Assembly: GCF_001667945.1 (NCBI RefSeq)
Contig: NZ_LZJK01000076.1
Coordinates: forward strand, 1-64,000
Reading direction: 5' to 3'
Origin: Mycolicibacter sinensis
Lineage (GTDB): Bacteria > Actinomycetota > Actinomycetes > Mycobacteriales > Mycobacteriaceae
Length of the DNA stretch: 64,000 bases
In this document: one piece after another, positions 10,152-20,807 of the stretch
Numbering within the stretch: position 1 is the stretch's first letter
How the letters are laid out: each line of letters begins with the position of its first letter
Position numbers and translations under genes: made by a program
The notes under the pieces: generated by a model
The model's database searches: none
What the model was told of the DNA's origin: nothing
Seen by the model: only the letters and a program-made list of their open reading frames with translations

Positions 10152-11373
10152 GTGCATTCCATCCATCTGTCCACTGCCCGTGTGCCAACCAGTGTGCCGC
10201 GCTTTCGGCCCGCTCACGCAGCTTCGCCGACGCCGTCGCGTCATCACCGAGCAGGTTGACGTGCCCGATCTTGCGGCCGGGCCGCTCGTCCTTGCCGTAG
10301 AGGTGCACGCGTGCGTCGGGATAGCGGGCAAACAGGTGGTGCAGCCGCTCGTCCATCGTCATCGCCGGCGGTTCGGGTGCGCCGAGCACATTGGCCATCA
10401 CGGTCACCGGCACCACCGGGGTGGTGGCGCCGAGCGGATAGTCCAACACCGCGCGCAGATGCTGCTCGAACTGGCTGGTGGCCGCACCGTCCATGGTCCA
10501 GTGCCCGGAGTTGTGCGGCCGCATCGCCAACTCGTTGATCAGCAACTCACCGCCCGTGGTCTCGAACAGCTCGACGGCCAGCACCCCCACCACGCCCAGC
10601 TCCTCGGCCAGCTGCAACGCCAATTGCTGTGCGGCAGCGGCTGATTCGGCCGACAGGTCGGGTGCGGGCGCGATCACCGTCACACAGATCCCGTCGTCCT
10701 GCACCGTCTCCGCCACCGGCCAGGCCGCGCCCTGGCCGAACGGTGACCGGGCGACCAGCGCCGAGAGCTCCCGGCGCATCGCGACCCGCTCTTCGGCCAG
10801 CACCGGTACCCCGGCGGCCAGGTAGTCGGCCGCGGCGGCACGGGCGGCGGCCGCGTCGTCGACGATCGTCACCCCGCGCCCGTCGTAGCCGCCGCGGGCC
10901 GCCTTGATCACCATCGGGCCACCGGTCAGCGCGGCGAACTCGTCGACCGCCTGCGGCGTCTCGATCTCAGCGAACCGCGGCACCGGTGCGCCCAACGCGG
11001 CCAGCTTGCGACGCATCACCAGTTTGTCCTGGGCGTGCAGCAGCGCAGCCGGCGGCGGCGCCACGTTGACACCCTCGGCGACCAGCTTGTCCAGCAGCGC
11101 ACCCGGCACGTGCTCGTGGTCGAAGGTGAGCACGGTGGCCCCGGAGGCCACGCGGCGCAGGTCATCGAGATCAGTGTGCGAGCCGATCACCACGTCGGGC
11201 GTGACCTGGGCGGCCGGCTCGTCGGCCGCGCCGGCCAGCACCCGCAGCCGCTGGCCCAGTGCGATCGCGGCCTGATGGGTCATCCGGGCCAGCTGACCGC
11301 CGCCGACCATGGCGACCAGGGGGCACCGCCCGCTCTCCGGCGGCGCTGGCGGGGGTGTGGACGGCACAGACAC
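10144..11373 (-). CDS. purK: N5-carboxyaminoimidazole ribonucleotide synthetase PurK
   Basis: A roughly 409-residue ATP-grasp enzyme carboxylating AIR with ATP and bicarbonate; its product is the substrate of the adjacent PurE. The N-terminal [13 protein letters not shown] (about residues 23-35) and the ATP-grasp segments [13 protein letters not shown] and [16 protein letters not shown] are clear. The start is uncertain: GTG at 11373 is used, but a TTG two codons upstream and a GTG two codons downstream are also possible. It is divergent from the GtrA-like gene, with about 84 bp between. Confidence 0.95.
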   Translation of the reverse strand: MSVPSTPPPAPPESGRCPLVAMVGGGQLARMTHQAAIALGQRLRVLAGAADEPAAQVTPDVVIGSHTDLDDLRRVASGATVLTFDHEHVPGALLDKLVAEGVNVAPPPAALLHAQDKLVMRRKLAALGAPVPRFAEIETPQAVDEFAALTGGPMVIKAARGGYDGRGVTIVDDAAAARAAAADYLAAGVPVLAEERVAMRRELSALVARSPFGQGAAWPVAETVQDDGICVTVIAPAPDLSAESAAAAQQLALQLAEELGVVGVLAVELFETTGGELLINELAMRPHNSGHWTMDGAATSQFEQHLRAVLDYPLGATTPVVPVTVMANVLGAPEPPAMTMDERLHHLFARYPDARVHLYGKDERPGRKIGHVNLLGDDATASAKLRERAESAAHWLAHGQWTDGWNAHG

Positions 11374-11457
11374 GGGCAATATCGTGTCACGTCGGCCCTC
11401 TGCGTCGTTATCCAGTCGTTAAGCGCCGATCAGGCGGAGTCCGTACACTGGCAACTT

Positions 11458-12120
11458 GTGTCTTTTACCGACGCCACGATCGCTCGCCTGCCGCGGGTGA
11501 TCCGGCCACTGGCCGAACGCCACCACGAGTTGATCAAGTTCGCCATTGTCGGCGCGACCACCTTCGTCATCGACTCGGCGCTGTTCTACACGCTCAAGCT
11601 GACGGTTCTGGAGCCCAAGCCGGTCACCGCCAAGGTCATCTCCGGCATCGTCGCGGTGATCGCGTCCTACATCCTCAACCGGGAGTGGAGCTTCAAGGAC
11701 CGGGGTGGCCGGGAGCGTCACCACGAGGCGCTGCTGTTCTTCGGGGTCAGCGGCGTCGGCGTGCTGCTGTCGATGGCGCCGCTGTGGTTCTCCAGCTACG
11801 TGTTGCAGCTGCGGGCGCCGATGGTGTCGCTGACCCTCGAGAACATCGCCGACTTCATCTCGGCGTACATCATCGGCAACCTGCTGCAGATGGCGTTCCG
11901 GTTCTGGGCGTTCCGGCGCTGGGTCTTCCCCGACGAGTTCGCCCGCAGCGCGGACGTGGCGCTGGGCGCGACGCTCGAGGACGGCGCGCTCGCCGAGGCC
12001 TTGGAGGATGCACGAGAAGACACGCTGGAGGGCGGCCCGGACACCGGTGTGGTGACCCTGTTCCGCCGCCCGGCCCGGCATCAGCCCGCAGCGGACGACG
12101 GGTTGTCGAAGACCTCGTGA
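11458..12120 (+). CDS. GtrA-like membrane protein (Rv3277-type)
   Basis: A 220-residue membrane protein of the GtrA family, small four-helix proteins thought to help move lipid-linked sugars across the membrane. Helices lie at about residues 30-50, 55-75, 98-120 and 135-155, with the family segment IKFAIVGATTFVIDSALF and the loop YILNREWSFKDR. The C-terminal 60 residues are acidic and disordered-looking. A TANNNT -10 box (TACACT, 11444-11449) lies 8 bp before the GTG start, so the mRNA is probably leaderless. Same position as Rv3277. The end overlaps the next gene convergently by 40 bp. Confidence 0.8.
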   Translation: MSFTDATIARLPRVIRPLAERHHELIKFAIVGATTFVIDSALFYTLKLTVLEPKPVTAKVISGIVAVIASYILNREWSFKDRGGRERHHEALLFFGVSGVGVLLSMAPLWFSSYVLQLRAPMVSLTLENIADFISAYIIGNLLQMAFRFWAFRRWVFPDEFARSADVALGATLEDGALAEALEDAREDTLEGGPDTGVVTLFRRPARHQPAADDGLSKTS

Positions 12121-12593
12121 TAGAGCAGCGCGTGGACCTGTTCCACGCGCGGAATGTCGTAGAACTCCAACGGTTCCTGTGACGCCGACTCGATGATCAG
12201 CGTCCCGGTACGCAGCATCCGGTCGATCAGCCCGTGGACGAACTCCACACTGTTGATCCGTGCCAGCGCAATGTCGATTCCGCTGCGGGTCAGCAGCCCG
12301 TGCCGGTACATCACGCGCCGGTCGGTGACGACGAAATGCGTGGTCAGCCAGGTCAGGAACGGCCAGAGCGCCAGCCAGCCGACCACCACCAGCCAGATCG
12401 CCCAGATCACCCCGAAGACCACGTTCTTGGCGTTCGGGTCCCAGGCTCGCGGGTTGACGAGCCCGGACGCGAAACCGGCGCAGGCGGTCGCCAACAGCAG
12501 GGCCAGCACCGGCCCGATCAGGCGTTTGACGTGCGGGTGCCGGTGCAGCACCACCTGTTCGTCCTCGGCCAGGACGTTGTCCGGATAGCCCAC
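12081..12593 (-). CDS. PH-domain membrane protein (Rv3278c-type)
   Basis: A 170-residue protein with two membrane helices (about residues 27-47 and 60-85) followed by a bacterial PH (YdbT-like) domain, with VVTDRRVMYRHGLLTRSG and IALARINSVEF. Such proteins sit in the cytoplasmic membrane with the PH domain inside; the function is not established. It begins with GTG. It is just downstream of birA (9 bp) in the same direction, the M. tuberculosis arrangement Rv3279c-Rv3278c, and is likely co-transcribed with birA. Confidence 0.85.
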   Translation of the reverse strand: MGYPDNVLAEDEQVVLHRHPHVKRLIGPVLALLLATACAGFASGLVNPRAWDPNAKNVVFGVIWAIWLVVVGWLALWPFLTWLTTHFVVTDRRVMYRHGLLTRSGIDIALARINSVEFVHGLIDRMLRTGTLIIESASQEPLEFYDIPRVEQVHALLYHEVFDNPSSAAG

Positions 12594-12602
12594 GGTGGTG
12601 TC

Positions 12603-13418
12603 CTAGCGCCGGGGGTCCTCGGGCCGCAGCCGGGTGACGTCACCGGCCGACACGGTGACCGTTTCGGTACCGGTGTTGATGACCAGCCGGCCGGTGTCGT
12701 CGATCGCCTCCGCGAGGCCCTCGACCCGCTGATCTCCGGGCATGTCGGCGCGCACCCGGACGCCCAGCGTGCAGCTGTGCCGCCGGTAGTCGGCCGCCAG
12801 CGCGTCGTCGGCCCCGCCGGCCGCCCGCCAGGCCGCGATCCGGCCCGCCAGGTGCCGAAGCACCTTGTCGGCCCAGAGATTCCGGTCGAGTACCGAGGCG
12901 CCGAGCATGGCCAACGAGACCGCCGCCGGATCGGGCGCCTCCTGCGGGGTCATGGTCACGTTCAGGCCGAGACCGACCACGATGAGCTGTTTGGGCGCAG
13001 CCACCTCGGCGAGAATGCCGGCCAACTTGCCCTCGCCCACGATGACGTCGTTGGGCCACTTCAAGCCGACCTGCAGGCCCGAGGTTTCGGCGAGCGCATC
13101 GGCCACCGCGACCCCGGTCGCCAGCGTCAGCCAGCCCCATCCCGCCGCCGGCACCGTGTCCGCGGCGACCCCGACCGACAGTGCGAGCTGGCTGCGCGGC
13201 GGGGCCACCCAGTGCCGGCCGTGCCGCCCGCGGCCGGCCGTCTGGTGTTCGGCCAGCAGCACCACACCGTCGATGTCCTCGCCTGCAGCCGAGCGGGCCA
13301 ACAGATCAGCATTGGTCGACCCGGTTTCGGCGACCACATCCAGCGCCCGCCACGGTTGACCCGGCCCGACGAGCTGGTCACGTAACACGGTGGCGTCAAG
13401 CGGCGGCGCAAAGTTCAT
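12603..13418 (-). CDS. birA: Biotin--[biotin carboxyl-carrier] ligase BirA
   Basis: A 271-residue enzyme that makes biotinyl-AMP and attaches biotin to carboxyl-carrier domains, here most obviously AccA3 encoded later in the window. It shows STNADLL, AGRGRHGRHW (adenylate loop), KWPNDV near residue 132, and the C-terminal SH3-like domain ending in VTRLRPEDPRR. There is no N-terminal helix-turn-helix, so this is the monofunctional ligase and not a repressor. Same position as Rv3279c. Confidence 0.95.
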   Translation of the reverse strand: MNFAPPLDATVLRDQLVGPGQPWRALDVVAETGSTNADLLARSAAGEDIDGVVLLAEHQTAGRGRHGRHWVAPPRSQLALSVGVAADTVPAAGWGWLTLATGVAVADALAETSGLQVGLKWPNDVIVGEGKLAGILAEVAAPKQLIVVGLGLNVTMTPQEAPDPAAVSLAMLGASVLDRNLWADKVLRHLAGRIAAWRAAGGADDALAADYRRHSCTLGVRVRADMPGDQRVEGLAEAIDDTGRLVINTGTETVTVSAGDVTRLRPEDPRR

Positions 13419-13453
13419 TTCGCCAGCCTAGGGCCGGTGCCGTCGCCGCGCCG

Positions 13454-13478
13454 GTTGAAACGCCCGAGCGCAGGGTAC
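13454..13478 (+). promoter_or_regulatory. Candidate SigF-type promoter, esterase gene
   Basis: GTTG-N15-GGGTAC, one mismatch from GTTT-N15-17-GGGTA. The -10 element ends 25 bp before the start codon, leaving room for the purine-rich ribosome site between them. Confidence 0.5.
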
Positions 13479-13503
13479 CCGAAGTGGTGGAGGAGGAGAT
13501 CGA

Positions 13504-14481
13504 ATGGTCACCAGGGGGCTCAAGCGGCGAATTCACCGTCGTCACAGTGCACAATCGGTGGCGGTCGCGCTGGCCAGCCGATTCGTCGTCAAGAACGTGG
13601 TGCGCGCGTGGGCCATCCGGCCGGATCTCGCGTGGCCGCTCGCGTCGGTTGACCGGTTCGCCGGCTGGGTACCCTATCGACCGACCGTGACCGTCGAACC
13701 CTTCCGGCTGGGACACTGTGCCGCGGAACGGGTTCAGGCCGCGGAGACACCGGCGCAGCGGGCGATTCTCTACCTGCACGGCGGCGCGTTCTTGACCTGC
13801 GGGCTCAACACCCACCGTTCGCTGGTGGCACGACTGTCCCGCGCCGCGGACGCCTGCGTGGTCAACATCGACTACCGAATGTTGCCGTCGCACCGCATAT
13901 CTGACGCGATCGACGACGGTCTGAGCGGGTTGCGCTGGCTGATCCGACGCGGGTATGACCCGGAGCAGATCGTCGTCGCCGGTGACTCCGCGGGTGGATA
14001 TCTGGCGTTCATGACCACCTTGGCCGCCCTGCAGGCCGGAATTGCGAAACCTGCTGGCATAGCGACGGTCTCGCCGTTCACCGATGCTGATCCGACGGCA
14101 AAGATGCGGCACCGCAACGCCTACCGGTGTGCGATGTTCCCCCGCGGGGCACTTCCGGCGTTTACTCGCTATCTCCGTCGGGCCCAAGTGATTTCGCCGG
14201 TGGACGCCGACCTGTCAGCACTGCCGCCGGTCACCATCCACGCCAGCTCCGACGAACTGCTGCTGCCCGACGCCGAGGTCATGGCGCAGCGACTCGCTGC
14301 CGCGGGTGTGCCCTGCGATCTGCACTTGTGGGACGGCCAGATTCACGATTTCCCGCTAGCCGCCGACGTTCTCCCTGAGGGCCGGCGCGCGATCCGCTAC
14401 ATCGGCGACTTCGTCAAGGAGGTCACCGAAGTCACCGAACCACCCGAGCCGGGCCCCGAACCCGGGACGGCCGTGGCCTGA
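13504..14481 (+). CDS. Alpha/beta hydrolase, hormone-sensitive-lipase type esterase
   Basis: A 325-residue carboxylesterase of the HSL (Lip-family) group. The oxyanion-hole motif LYLHGGAF lies near residue 90, the nucleophile elbow VAGDSAGGYL near residue 159, the acidic residue in HASSDELLLPD near residue 248, and the catalytic histidine in GQIHDFPLA. It starts with ATG after a strong GGAGGAGGAG ribosome site. No signal peptide is clear. It lies between birA and the LigD-type polymerase, where M. tuberculosis has no gene, so it is an insertion into the conserved block. The substrate is unknown. Confidence 0.85.
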   Translation: MVTRGLKRRIHRRHSAQSVAVALASRFVVKNVVRAWAIRPDLAWPLASVDRFAGWVPYRPTVTVEPFRLGHCAAERVQAAETPAQRAILYLHGGAFLTCGLNTHRSLVARLSRAADACVVNIDYRMLPSHRISDAIDDGLSGLRWLIRRGYDPEQIVVAGDSAGGYLAFMTTLAALQAGIAKPAGIATVSPFTDADPTAKMRHRNAYRCAMFPRGALPAFTRYLRRAQVISPVDADLSALPPVTIHASSDELLLPDAEVMAQRLAAAGVPCDLHLWDGQIHDFPLAADVLPEGRRAIRYIGDFVKEVTEVTEPPEPGPEPGTAVA

Positions 14482-14482
14482 G

Positions 14483-15391
14483 CTACGCGCCCAGCTTGGC
14501 CAGGCGGTCTCGCAGCGGGGCCAGCGCGCAGGCGTGCCGATGCATGTCGGCCCACGGGTCGCCGCGCTCGGACATCCGCTTGGGCACCTCACGCAGGGTG
14601 AACCCATCCGGCCGCATGCCGGGCACGTCGAGTTCGTCCCATTCCAGGGGGGTGGCCACCGGCGCGCCCGGGCGCGCCCGGACCGCGTACGGCGCGACCG
14701 CTGTCTGCCCGTAGGCGTTGCGCATCACGTCCACATACACCCGGCCGCCGCGGCCGGCCTTGCGGATTTCGCTGGTGCGATGCAGCGGGTCGTCGGCGAC
14801 GACGCGGCCGGCAATGGCGCGGGCGAACCCGCGAGCCGTGTCGAAGTCGGCGCTGCCCCGCAGCGGTGCGACGACATGCAGTCCCCGCGACCCCGTCGTC
14901 TGCACGTAGGGCGTCATGCCCAGCTCCTGAAGCACATCGGCCACCGCGCGGGCGGTGGCCCGGACCACGGCGAAATCGTCGTCGTCGGGGTCCAGGTCGA
15001 ACACCAGCCGATCCGGCGTGTCCAGCTGCGGCCGGCGGGACAGCCAGGCGTGCAGCGTGACGCAGTCCTGGTTGGCCGCCCATACCAGCGCCTCGTCGCG
15101 GCCCACCACCGGATGCACGACCGATCCCGCACCGGACCTTCTGGGGGCCTCGACCCGGTCCATCCAGTCCGGCAACGACGTGGCGAAGTTCTGCTGGATG
15201 AACCCTTCCTCGTCGATGCCACCGGGAAACCGGGTCAGCGTAAGCGGACGGCCGTCCAGGTGCGGCACCATCACCGGCGCCAGTTCGGCGTAGTAGTCGA
15301 TCAGGTCGCCCTTGGTGATCGCTTCGTGGGTGGCCGAGGCCGGGAAGAGCACCCGGTCCGGATGGGTGATCGCGATGCGGGGCTTCATCAC
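14483..15391 (-). CDS. Stand-alone LigD-type DNA polymerase/primase domain protein
   Basis: A 302-residue single-domain archaeo-eukaryotic-primase-type polymerase like the polymerase domain of LigD. Characteristic segments are THPDRVLFP, FIQQNF, the metal-binding DLDPDDDDF (about residues 131-139), TGSRGLHVV and a late YVDVMRNAYGQT. Ligase and nuclease domains are absent. M. tuberculosis has similar stand-alone proteins (Rv0269c, Rv3730c), but not at this locus. Such enzymes fill gaps and add ribonucleotides during end-joining or repair. A consensus SigF-type promoter lies 6 bp before the start codon, implying a leaderless stress transcript. Confidence 0.88.
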   Translation of the reverse strand: MMKPRIAITHPDRVLFPASATHEAITKGDLIDYYAELAPVMVPHLDGRPLTLTRFPGGIDEEGFIQQNFATSLPDWMDRVEAPRRSGAGSVVHPVVGRDEALVWAANQDCVTLHAWLSRRPQLDTPDRLVFDLDPDDDDFAVVRATARAVADVLQELGMTPYVQTTGSRGLHVVAPLRGSADFDTARGFARAIAGRVVADDPLHRTSEIRKAGRGGRVYVDVMRNAYGQTAVAPYAVRARPGAPVATPLEWDELDVPGMRPDGFTLREVPKRMSERGDPWADMHRHACALAPLRDRLAKLGA

Positions 15392-15397
15392 CGCCGC

Positions 15398-15424
15398 ATA
15401 CCCGCTGACACCGAAGCGATAAAC
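15398..15424 (-). promoter_or_regulatory. SigF-type promoter, LigD-type polymerase
   Basis: On the minus strand GTTT-N17-GGGTAT, an exact match to the mycobacterial SigF consensus. The -10 element ends 6 bp from the ATG, so transcription should begin at or next to the start codon. Confidence 0.65.
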
Positions 15425-15613
15425 CGCGTCCCACCAGCCACATATATTGCTTGCGTAACAACGGTTTTGGTTCGGTTACCCCGCCCTGGGCGCAGCGCCG
15501 AGGGCACGTGCGTTCGAACGATCGGCCGCCACGGCCGGCCGCGCCTGCTGCAACCTCAGCCGCGCACCGATCAAGTCCTCCCCACCACGGCGACGAGGGC
15601 AAAGTCGGGCTAA

Positions 15614-17579
<1,966 letters not shown>

Positions 17580-17583
<4 letters not shown>

Positions 17584-18278
17584 CGACGCCGAGCGCCAGC
17601 GAGGCCGAGGAACCGGCGCCGCAAGCCGCGCCGGTGACGACGCCGCGCTTGGTCCTCGGGTCCGCCTCCTCGGGCCGGTTGGCCGTGCTGCGCGGCGCCG
17701 GAATCGACCCGCTGGTGGTGGTCTCGGGGGTGGACGAGGACGCCGTGGCAGCGGGCCTGGGTCCCGAGGCCCGACCCGCCGACGTGGTGCAGGCCCTGGC
17801 GCGAGCCAAGGCCGAAGACGTCGCGGCCCGTCTGGATCCAGCCGTAGCGACCGATTGCGTGGTGATCGGCTGCGATTCGATGCTCTACATCGACGGCGTG
17901 TTGGCCGGTAAGCCCCCGTCGGTGGACGAGGCCCGCCGCCGATGGCAGTTCATGGCTGGGCGCGCCGGACAGCTCTACACCGGCCATAGCCTGATCTGGT
18001 TGCGCGACAATGCGATACGCCATCAGGCTGCCGAAACAGTGGTCACCGGGGTGCGGTTCGGAACACCCACCGACGACGACCTGGAGGCCTACCTGGCCAC
18101 CGGCGAGCCGCTACGGGTGGCCGGCGGCTTCACCCTGGACGGTCTGGGCGGCTGGTTCATCGACGGCGTCGACGGCGACCCGTCCAGTGTCATCGGGATC
18201 AGCCTGCCGTTGCTGCGGTCGCTGCTCGCCGGGGCCGGCCTGTCCGTCGCCGCACTGTGGGCGGCCAATCCGGTGTAG
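17580..18278 (+). CDS. Maf-family nucleotide pyrophosphatase
   Basis: A Maf-like nucleoside triphosphate pyrophosphatase (232 residues from this start) that removes non-canonical nucleotides. It shows [16 protein letters not shown], the catalytic region [23 protein letters not shown] and [14 protein letters not shown]. Two GTG starts are possible: 17580, coupled to the accE5 stop by GTGA, and 17634, which fits the usual family N-terminus better. They lie in two copies of an 18-base direct repeat (17574-17591 and 17628-17645). Position matches Rv3282. Confidence 0.92.
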
Positions 18279-18301
18279 GCAACGCCCCGACGGGGAAGTC
18301 A

Positions 18302-18565
18302 GTGCGGGTGATGGACATCTGCGCAGACGACGTACGGCGACTGCTCGCCGCGCGCGAGCCCGACACCGTACTGGTATTGATCGAAGGCCGCGTCGAGGCG
18401 GTGACCGCCGCCGAGCTGGACTCACCGGCGTATCGCGGCGCCTTGCGCATCGCGTCGCGCGATGAGCTGATCGAACGTACCGACGGACGGCAGTCGGTCT
18501 CGGAGCGGGAACTCGAGGAACAAGCCGAGGCGTTGAACACCGCGGTCCGCAATCTCGGCGGTTAG
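18302..18565 (+). CDS. Conserved hypothetical small protein
   Basis: An 87-residue soluble, acidic, helical protein of unknown function. The sequence from MDICADDVRRLLAA onward looks coding: regular codon bias and an amphipathic C-terminal helix ending in LNTAVRNLGG. GTG at 18302 or ATG at 18311 could start it. It follows maf by 23 bp in the same direction and ends 4 bp inside the convergent alcohol dehydrogenase gene. No known domain is recognised. Confidence 0.65.
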   Translation: MRVMDICADDVRRLLAAREPDTVLVLIEGRVEAVTAAELDSPAYRGALRIASRDELIERTDGRQSVSERELEEQAEALNTAVRNLGG

Positions 18566-19728
18566 GGCTGCAGCACCACGCGGATGCAGCCGTCCTTTTT
18601 GTTCTTGAAGTAGTCGTAGGCGCGTACCCCGTCCTCAAGCGACATCCGATGCGTGATCAGTGCGGCCGGGTCCAGATCACCCTGCTGGATGTAGTCGAAG
18701 AACTGCGCGATGTAGCGCTGGCCGTACTGCTGCGCCGACTTCACGGTGAGTCCTTTGTTGGTGACCACGCCCATGGGGAACTTGTCGGTGAGGCCGTACA
18801 CCCCCAGCACCGCGACGATGCCGCCCTTGCGGCAGCCCAGGATGGCCTGACGCAAGGCGGTGGCCCGGTCCGTCTCCAGCCGCAGCAACTGTTTGGCGCG
18901 GTCGTAGAGCTGCTGAAGACCGGTGCCGTGGCCCTCCATACCGACCGCGTCGATGCAGGCGTCGGGACCACGTCCCCCGGTGCTTTCGCGCAGCACCTCC
19001 TGCACGCTGTCGACGGCGGAATAGTCGACCGTTTCGGCTCCGAGCCGCTCTGCGAGCGCAAGTCGTTCCGGTATCCGGTCGACGACGATGACCCGACCGG
19101 CGCCGGACAGCAGCGCACCACGGGCGGCCATCAGCCCGACCGCCCCGGCGCCCCACACGGCGACGATGTCACCGGCGTCGATCTCGCAGAAGTCCGCACC
19201 CATGTACCCGGTGGGTACCGCATCGGACAGGAACAGGGCCTGCTCGTCGGTGACATCGTCGGGAACCGCAAAGCAATTCGCGTCGCCGAACGGGACGCGA
19301 ATGTATTGGGCATGAGACCCCTGGTAGCCGCCGAACGGATGGGTATAGCCGTAGATGCCGCCGGTTGGGTAGCCCAAAAGCGGCTGTTGGAGTTCGGCAT
19401 TGGGATTGGTGGTATCGCACAGCGAGAACAGGTCGTGCCGGCAGTACCAGCACCGGTTGCAGGCGATGAACGACGGGACCACGACGCGCTCACCCACCCG
19501 GGGCTGGCTCAGCTGGGAACCGACCTCGACGACCTCACCCATGAATTCGTGGCCGAAGACATCGCCTTCCCGCATCCCCGGCAGGTAACCGTCGATGAAG
19601 TGCAGATCGGATCCGCAGGTGGTCGACAGGCTCACCTTGATGATCGCGTCGTGCGGGTTGAGGATTTCGGGGTCGGGCACCGTCTCCACCGACAAGTCGT
19701 TGACCCCGTTCCAACACAGCGCTCGCAT
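18562..19728 (-). CDS. Zinc-dependent alcohol dehydrogenase
   Basis: A 388-residue MDR-superfamily dehydrogenase resembling formaldehyde-dehydrogenase-like enzymes. Catalytic zinc ligands are in TTCGSDLHF (about residue 38) and FGHEFMGEV; the structural zinc site CNRCWYCRHDLFSLC near residues 90-104 is complete. The Rossmann motif WGAGAVGLMAARGA lies near residue 192. A GGAGGAG ribosome site precedes the ATG. It is the last gene of a minus-strand operon with the SRPBCC and membrane proteins upstream. Substrate is not evident. These three genes are an insertion between maf and sseA compared with M. tuberculosis. Confidence 0.9.
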   Translation of the reverse strand: MRALCWNGVNDLSVETVPDPEILNPHDAIIKVSLSTTCGSDLHFIDGYLPGMREGDVFGHEFMGEVVEVGSQLSQPRVGERVVVPSFIACNRCWYCRHDLFSLCDTTNPNAELQQPLLGYPTGGIYGYTHPFGGYQGSHAQYIRVPFGDANCFAVPDDVTDEQALFLSDAVPTGYMGADFCEIDAGDIVAVWGAGAVGLMAARGALLSGAGRVIVVDRIPERLALAERLGAETVDYSAVDSVQEVLRESTGGRGPDACIDAVGMEGHGTGLQQLYDRAKQLLRLETDRATALRQAILGCRKGGIVAVLGVYGLTDKFPMGVVTNKGLTVKSAQQYGQRYIAQFFDYIQQGDLDPAALITHRMSLEDGVRAYDYFKNKKDGCIRVVLQP

Positions 19729-19746
19729 GACGTTTCTCCTCCGCGG

Positions 19747-20286
19747 CTATCGCGCGGACCGGCGCGCGCTCGGGTTGTGTCTGATCGTCGGCAGCTCCCC
19801 GGCCTGCAGCAGCGCCCGGGCGCGATACAGCGCCTTGAACGCCAGCGCCCCGGACAGCAGCGAGGGCATCGGGCCCTTGATCCGCAGAGTCACCTCGGTG
19901 CCCATATCGTTTGGCGCACTGGCGAAATCGAGAACGATCTCGCTGCGGGAGCGGGATGTGTCGACATCGGCGAAGCGCATCCGCCGGTCGTCCTCGACGA
20001 GGACGGAGTCCCACCCGGCGCCGCTGGCCGGCCCGCCGCTGAATTCCCAGCGAAAGCGTCCTGCACCGGTCTGTTTCACCTCGGCGATATCGCCGAGCAC
20101 CTCGGAGAGCCTGGCGGGGTCGCGGAAGAACTCCTTCGCCGCGTCCAGGCCACCCGCGATGGTGAGCGATTGTGGTCGCTCCCGGCGCCGCAACACCTCG
20201 ACCGCCTTGCCGAGCACGACCTGCGCTTGGTGCTTGGCGACACCGGCGATGTCTGGAACAACTCCGAATGCGGTGCGTGCAGCCAT
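19747..20286 (-). CDS. SRPBCC-fold (START/CoxG-like) protein
   Basis: A 179-residue soluble protein of the SRPBCC ligand-binding superfamily, judged by the order of strands and helices: an N-terminal helix, LTIAGGLDAAKEFFRDPARL (strand plus helix), EFSGGP, VLVEDDRRMRFADVD, then EVTLRIKGP and a long C-terminal helix. Such proteins bind small hydrophobic ligands or act as cyclases; the ligand is unknown. AGGGAG precedes the ATG. It lies between a membrane protein gene and the alcohol dehydrogenase in one operon. Confidence 0.75.
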   Translation of the reverse strand: MAARTAFGVVPDIAGVAKHQAQVVLGKAVEVLRRRERPQSLTIAGGLDAAKEFFRDPARLSEVLGDIAEVKQTGAGRFRWEFSGGPASGAGWDSVLVEDDRRMRFADVDTSRSRSEIVLDFASAPNDMGTEVTLRIKGPMPSLLSGALAFKALYRARALLQAGELPTIRHNPSARRSAR

Positions 20287-20303
20287 GGAACGCTCCCTGC
20301 GGC

Positions 20304-20741
20304 TTACCGGGTTACCTCCGGACGTGTCTTGAACAAGGTGCTTACCCAGGCAAGCAGCCAGCCAACCTCGGCGACGGCATCGACGAGATAGACGCGGCTG
20401 ATCCGGCCCCGCGGGGCGTACACCGCGTCCACACCGCCCAACGTGAGCGCTGTGCCCACGCCGAGCCGACGGGCCTGGCGAACGCCGGCGGCATCGGTGG
20501 CGGAGGCCAGCTGCGCCGTGCCGATAGCGACCATCAGGCCTGCCACCGTGTACACCAGCCAGCGGTCGACCTTCGGTCCGAGCACCGCCTCGAAGCTGCG
20601 CAGATGTAACAGCGGCCAGAGCCCGCCCACCACGTTGAACGCTCCGTGTAGCCTCGCCAGCCGGGCCGCGCCGACAACGCCGTTCATTCCGGGGCGCATA
20701 CCCGCCGGCCGACCGGTCAAACGTCGCGTCGGTGCGGTCAC
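20304..20741 (-). CDS. Hypothetical four-helix membrane protein
   Basis: A 145-residue protein with about four hydrophobic segments, including [37 protein letters not shown], and a C-terminal segment around [14 protein letters not shown]. No catalytic motif is seen. A GTG start is used; an internal ATG at residue 15 or 19 is possible. It is the first gene of the operon with the SRPBCC protein and alcohol dehydrogenase, and is divergent from sseA. Function unknown. Confidence 0.7.
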   Translation of the reverse strand: MTAPTRRLTGRPAGMRPGMNGVVGAARLARLHGAFNVVGGLWPLLHLRSFEAVLGPKVDRWLVYTVAGLMVAIGTAQLASATDAAGVRQARRLGVGTALTLGGVDAVYAPRGRISRVYLVDAVAEVGWLLAWVSTLFKTRPEVTR

Positions 20742-20807
20742 ACCTCATGCCCGAACAGCGGATCCACCGGGCCCGGAGATGAGCTCTCGCACGGTAGGCT
20801 CGACAAC

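Noticed and set aside
15511..15520. CGTTCGAACG palindrome resembling an SOS box
   Set aside because: The half-sites TCGAAC and GTTCGA are not separated by four bases, so it does not fit the SOS box.
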